64,000 bases of DNA, from positions 310,001 to 374,000 of the forward strand of contig CALLPN010000001.1 of the NCBI GenBank assembly GCA_938015435.1. The letters run 5' to 3'. A program made the translations under genes and the position numbers. Position 1 is the stretch's first letter. Each line of letters starts with the position of its first letter. Below are positions 61,014 to 64,000 of this stretch, in pieces. Below the pieces are notes generated by a model. It did not search any database and was not told where the DNA came from. It worked only from the letters and a program-made list of their open reading frames with translations. This stretch comes from an uncultured Saprospiraceae bacterium. GTDB taxonomy: Bacteria > Bacteroidota > Bacteroidia > Chitinophagales > Saprospiraceae.

Positions 61014-61045
61014 CAATACTAAGTGTAATTATTACAATAATCAAG
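61014..61045 (-). promoter_or_regulatory. Promoter of the aromatic operon leader
   Basis: On the minus strand CTTG (61045-61042), 20-bp spacer, TAGTATTG (61021-61014), one mismatch from TAnnTTTG. The same CTTG-N20 layout occurs at the RNA element promoter (16722-16753). It begins only about 20 bp after the leuB stop, so leu-operon read-through could also enter the attenuator. Confidence 0.6.
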
Positions 61046-61065
61046 TATTCTACGAAAAGAAATAT

Positions 61066-62133
61066 TTAAGCTATTGCGTGGGTCATCAGCAATCTACTTA
61101 GATATGATCCGACTTCACTACATGATTTAGCATTGTCTTCGCTCAAATCAGATGTTAGATAGCTTTGATCTATACATTTGCTAACAGCCTGCCTAACAGC
61201 TACCGCTTCTTCCACCAAACCGAAATACTGAAGCATCATCGCAGCGGATAACACCATAGCTAAGGGATTTGCTTTATCTTGTCCAGCGCCCTCCGGCCAC
61301 GATCCATGCACTGGTTCAAACAATGCATAATCTTCTCCTATTGAGGCTGATGGCAACAAACCAAGCGATCCTGCGATCACACTTCCTTCGTCAGAAATGA
61401 TATCACCGAATATATTAGAAGTCACCACTACATCAAACCTTCGAGGATTTAAGATCATCTGCATACAAGCATTATCTATATAGAGGTAATCTGTTTCCAC
61501 TGATGGATATTGCGCAGCTACCCTATCGAATACTTCTCTCCACAAACGTGAAGATTCTAATACATTTGCTTTATCTACTAGTGTCACTTTATTTCGTCGA
61601 TTACCGGCTTCTTGAAATGCTTGTCTGACTATTCGCTCTATTTCGTGATCATGATACTCACACTTATCAAATGCATATTTGCCATCTTCGGATCTTCCAC
61701 TTTCTCCAAAGTAGATGCCACCTGTCAATTCTCTATATATGACAAAGTCTACTCCAGTGATACGATCATTCTTAAGTGGTGACATATCTAACAATCCTTC
61801 ATAAGCAGTCACCGGCCTTACATTACAGTAAAGACCCAATTCCTTTCTGATAGCCAAAAGACCTTGTTCTGGTCTAACTTTCATTTTAGGGTCAGAATAT
61901 TTAGGGTGACCTATCGCACCAAGTAAAACTGCATCCGATTTTCTACATGATTCAATCGTGCTCTCTGGTAAGGGTTCCATGGTCTGCTCGATAGCTACAC
62001 CACCAATCAATCTATAATCATAATGAAAATCATGCCCATATCTATCACCAATAGCATCCAAAACTTTAATTGCCTGTTGCATTACTTCTGGACCAATACC
62101 ATCACCACCTAAAATTGTTATCTTTTTTTCCAT
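61066..62133 (-). CDS. leuB: 3-isopropylmalate dehydrogenase
   Basis: 355 residues. Oxidative decarboxylation of 3-isopropylmalate with NAD+ in leucine synthesis. Landmarks: ITILGGDGIGPEVM at the N-terminus, RPEQGLLAIRKELGLYCNVRPV near 88-110, the substrate-binding YRELTGGIYFGE near 134-145, VDKANVLESSRLWREV near 190, YIDNACMQMILNPRRFDVVVTSNIFGDIISDEGSVIAGSLGLLPSAS with the metal-binding Asp residues near 222-268, and FEPVHGSWPEGAGQDKANPLA near 277. Third gene of leuCDB (55 bp after leuD). There is no separate terminator before the pheA leader promoter. Confidence 0.96.
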   Translation of the reverse strand: MEKKITILGGDGIGPEVMQQAIKVLDAIGDRYGHDFHYDYRLIGGVAIEQTMEPLPESTIESCRKSDAVLLGAIGHPKYSDPKMKVRPEQGLLAIRKELGLYCNVRPVTAYEGLLDMSPLKNDRITGVDFVIYRELTGGIYFGESGRSEDGKYAFDKCEYHDHEIERIVRQAFQEAGNRRNKVTLVDKANVLESSRLWREVFDRVAAQYPSVETDYLYIDNACMQMILNPRRFDVVVTSNIFGDIISDEGSVIAGSLGLLPSASIGEDYALFEPVHGSWPEGAGQDKANPLAMVLSAAMMLQYFGLVEEAVAVRQAVSKCIDQSYLTSDLSEDNAKSCSEVGSYLSRLLMTHAIA

Positions 62134-62188
62134 CGAATATCGATTATAAATTATTGAGGTTGTTAATTCAAAGTTATTTTTCTACGTA

Positions 62189-62782
62189 TCAATAAATTAG
62201 TTGTTGACTTTCAAATTCTTCGATCCTATCTCTTTGAGATAACAAGTAGTCAATATCATCATACCCATTAAGTAAACACATTTTTTTGTAGGTACTTACT
62301 TCAAAAGAAAATAATTTATCTGATCCCACAATCTCTAATGTTTGATTCTCCAGGTTTACCTGAAACTCGACTTTTACATTTTCTTCAATTGCTTTAAACA
62401 CTTGTTGCAATTCATCTGGGGTAATCTGTATCGGCAACAATCCATTATTCAACGCATTCCCTTTAAAAATATCAGCAAAAAAACTACTTATCACAATCCT
62501 AAATCCATAATCATCGAGCGACCAAGCTGCATGTTCACGACTAGACCCACATCCAAAATTATTTCCAGCGACCAGAATCTCTCCACTATACATCCTATTA
62601 TTAAGTACAAAATCCTTCACTTCACTACCATCAGAATTATAACGCCAGTCACGAAACAGGTTTTCCCCAAACCCTTCTCTAGTTAAAGCCTTAAGGAACC
62701 TTGCCGGAATAATCTGATCTGTATCTACATCCTCTATCGGAAGAGGGATTGCAGTAGATCTAATTTTAGTTAATTTTTTCAT
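62189..62782 (-). CDS. leuD: 3-isopropylmalate dehydratase small subunit
   Basis: 197 residues. Forms the isopropylmalate isomerase with LeuC. Typical LeuD features are [25 protein letters not shown] near the N-terminus, [47 protein letters not shown] near 72-118 (the swivelling-domain substrate loop), and a C-terminal [15 protein letters not shown]. It is 85 bp downstream of leuC and 55 bp upstream of leuB, so all three are likely one transcript. Confidence 0.96.
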   Translation of the reverse strand: MKKLTKIRSTAIPLPIEDVDTDQIIPARFLKALTREGFGENLFRDWRYNSDGSEVKDFVLNNRMYSGEILVAGNNFGCGSSREHAAWSLDDYGFRIVISSFFADIFKGNALNNGLLPIQITPDELQQVFKAIEENVKVEFQVNLENQTLEIVGSDKLFSFEVSTYKKMCLLNGYDDIDYLLSQRDRIEEFESQQLIY

Positions 62783-62867
62783 TAAGAATTATTAATTCAT
62801 TTTAATAAAATTAATTCAATACAAATTTTGACAAAATAGAATAACACAGGTTACAATCAATTAATCA

Positions 62868-64000
62868 TCAATCTATTAATAGCCGAACATCCTCTATCTT
62901 GCCGCTTACAGCAGCAGCGGCAGCCATTAATGGACTTGCCAAAATCGTCCTTGCTCCTGGGCCTTGTCTACCTTCAAAATTTCTATTACTTGTAGAAATA
63001 CAGTACTCACCTGAAGGTATTTTGTCTTCGTTCATACCTAAGCAAGCGGAACATCCAGGCTCTCGAAGCTCAAAGCCTGCTTCAATAAATATCTTATCTA
63101 AACCCTCTTGTTTCGCTTGAGCTTCTACTTGTTTTGAACCTGGAACGATCATCACACTTACTTCATTAGATTTTTTCTTCCCACTTACATATTCAGCAAC
63201 TATTCTTAAATCTTCTATTCGAGCATTCGTGCAGCTTCCTATAAATACATGCTGGATTTTTTGACCAAGAAGTGATTCTCCTTTTTTTAATCCCATGTAA
63301 GCCAATGACTTGTCAAAAGAAGCAACATTATTAATCTCTGGAATCAAGTCATCTATTTTGATACCCATTCCTGGATTGGTGCCAAAGGTGACCATCGGTG
63401 AGATATCCTTTGCATAAAATTTTTCTTCCCTATCAAACATAGCATTCGTATCAGAAAATAATGTTTGCCAATAAGATTTTGCATTATCCCAATTATCACC
63501 TTTAGGTACTCTCTCTTTGCCCTTAAGATAAGCATAAGTAACCTCATCTGGTGCTATCAAACCGCCTCTCGCTCCCATTTCTATACTCATATTACAGATT
63601 GTCATACGAGCCTCCATTGACAATGATCTTATTGTCGATCCTGCGTATTCAATAAAATACCCTGTACCTCCAGCTGCTGTCAATTTGGAAATAATGTATA
63701 AAATGATATCCTTGGCAAAAACTCCTTTACTCAGTTCGCCTTCAATCGTAATTCGCATCGTATTAGGCCTATTCATAAGTATGCACTGAGTTGCGAGCGT
63801 CTGCTCTACTTGACTTGTACCTATACCAAAAGCAATACTTCCAAATGCCCCATGAGTACTAGTATGACTGTCACCACATACTATAGTCATACCTGGTTTA
63901 GTAATTCCTAATTCAGGACCTATAATATGCACAATACCATTCTTTTCATGCCCCAACTCATAAAGCTCAACATCAAACTCTCTGCAATTATCTGTGAGCT
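62868..64000 (-). CDS. leuC: 3-isopropylmalate dehydratase large subunit, 5' end outside window
   Basis: The frame stays open to the window edge ([31 protein letters not shown]), so the TTG near 63956 is internal. About 377 of roughly 465 residues are visible. Aconitase-family landmarks: [39 protein letters not shown] and [12 protein letters not shown], whose three cysteines ligate the 4Fe-4S cluster. C-terminal [30 protein letters not shown]. Isomerises 2- to 3-isopropylmalate with LeuD. First visible gene of leuCDB; leuA and any leader are off the window. Confidence 0.95.
   Translation of the reverse strand, partial: LTDNCREFDVELYELGHEKNGIVHIIGPELGITKPGMTIVCGDSHTSTHGAFGSIAFGIGTSQVEQTLATQCILMNRPNTMRITIEGELSKGVFAKDIILYIISKLTAAGGTGYFIEYAGSTIRSLSMEARMTICNMSIEMGARGGLIAPDEVTYAYLKGKERVPKGDNWDNAKSYWQTLFSDTNAMFDREEKFYAKDISPMVTFGTNPGMGIKIDDLIPEINNVASFDKSLAYMGLKKGESLLGQKIQHVFIGSCTNARIEDLRIVAEYVSGKKKSNEVSVMIVPGSKQVEAQAKQEGLDKIFIEAGFELREPGCSACLGMNEDKIPSGEYCISTSNRNFEGRQGPGARTILASPLMAAAAAVSGKIEDVRLLID

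Noticed and set aside
1-64000. tRNA, rRNA, prophage or insertion sequences
   Set aside because: I looked for T-arm-like GGTTCGA patterns, transposase or integrase motifs and terminal inverted repeats and saw none. A tRNAscan or ISfinder run would be needed for certainty.

Overview
The window reads as chromosomal DNA of a low-GC Bacteroidota, most likely a marine Saprospiria-type organism (lineage inferred). The evidence is: cargo proteins with type IX secretion (T9SS) sorting domains of type A (S8 peptidase; secreted protein at 47.7 kb) and type B (repeat protein at 53.2-56.6 kb); a SusC-like TonB-dependent receptor beside a DUF5689 lipoprotein; promoters of the Bacteroidota form TTG-N20-TAnnTTTG; a GAPDH with a long N-terminal extension; a DAHP synthase-chorismate mutase fusion; and many lipoproteins and outer-membrane barrels. 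I see no prophage, transposase, integrase, CRISPR array, rRNA or tRNA.

Layout. 0-3 kb: acyl-CoA carboxylase genes (biotin carboxylase cut by the edge, then carboxyltransferase) and a GNAT acetyltransferase. 3-6.3 kb: a secreted protein and an OmpA/helix-hairpin-helix envelope pair. 6.6-13 kb: fructose bisphosphatase behind an 18-bp dyad, a GH2 glycosidase, ApbE, and unknown secreted proteins. 13-16 kb: an ExoX-like exonuclease and an MbnP/MbnH-like lipoprotein pair. 16.2-17.26 kb: a gene-free kilobase holding a tandemly duplicated structured RNA element with its own promoter and terminator. 17-31 kb: membrane protein, MazG, a small NqrM-like protein, a PIG-L deacetylase / 30-aa microprotein / Na+ symporter operon, T9SS S8 peptidase, barrels, DUF2911, QueD and RluF. 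31-39 kb: a MarR/hydratase/small zinc-site protein operon, then a DUF5689 lipoprotein and TonB receptor divergent from a secreted endonuclease/phosphatase. 39-45 kb: GAPDH, a 700-bp gap with two orphan terminators and a 56-bp tandem repeat, exonuclease, acyltransferase, EngB. 45-56.6 kb: PutP-like symporter, T9SS protein, TfoX-like protein, an ECF sigma/cupin anti-sigma pair divergent from YHYH-YwqK-SCO, and a large repeat protein that is apparently frameshifted. 56.7-64 kb (minus strand): the aromatic amino-acid operon pheA-aminotransferase-tyrA-DAHPS/CM and the leucine operon leuCDB.

The most striking find lies between leuB and pheA. It is a classical-looking transcription attenuator: a promoter, an 18-codon leader ORF with seven aromatic residues (MNSTFNTYYFGYCFWKEI), a segment overlapping its stop codon that repeats the 3' arm of the terminator exactly, and a 12-bp hairpin with a U-run just before pheA. 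Second is the duplicated RNA element at 16.8-17.04 kb. Its two copies share a 24-nt box and a UGGGGA loop carried on stems of unrelated sequence.

The genes are mostly core metabolism (fatty-acid/propionyl carboxylation, gluconeogenesis, aromatic and leucine synthesis) mixed with envelope and polymer-use functions. All functional assignments come from motifs and family memory. No searches were run.
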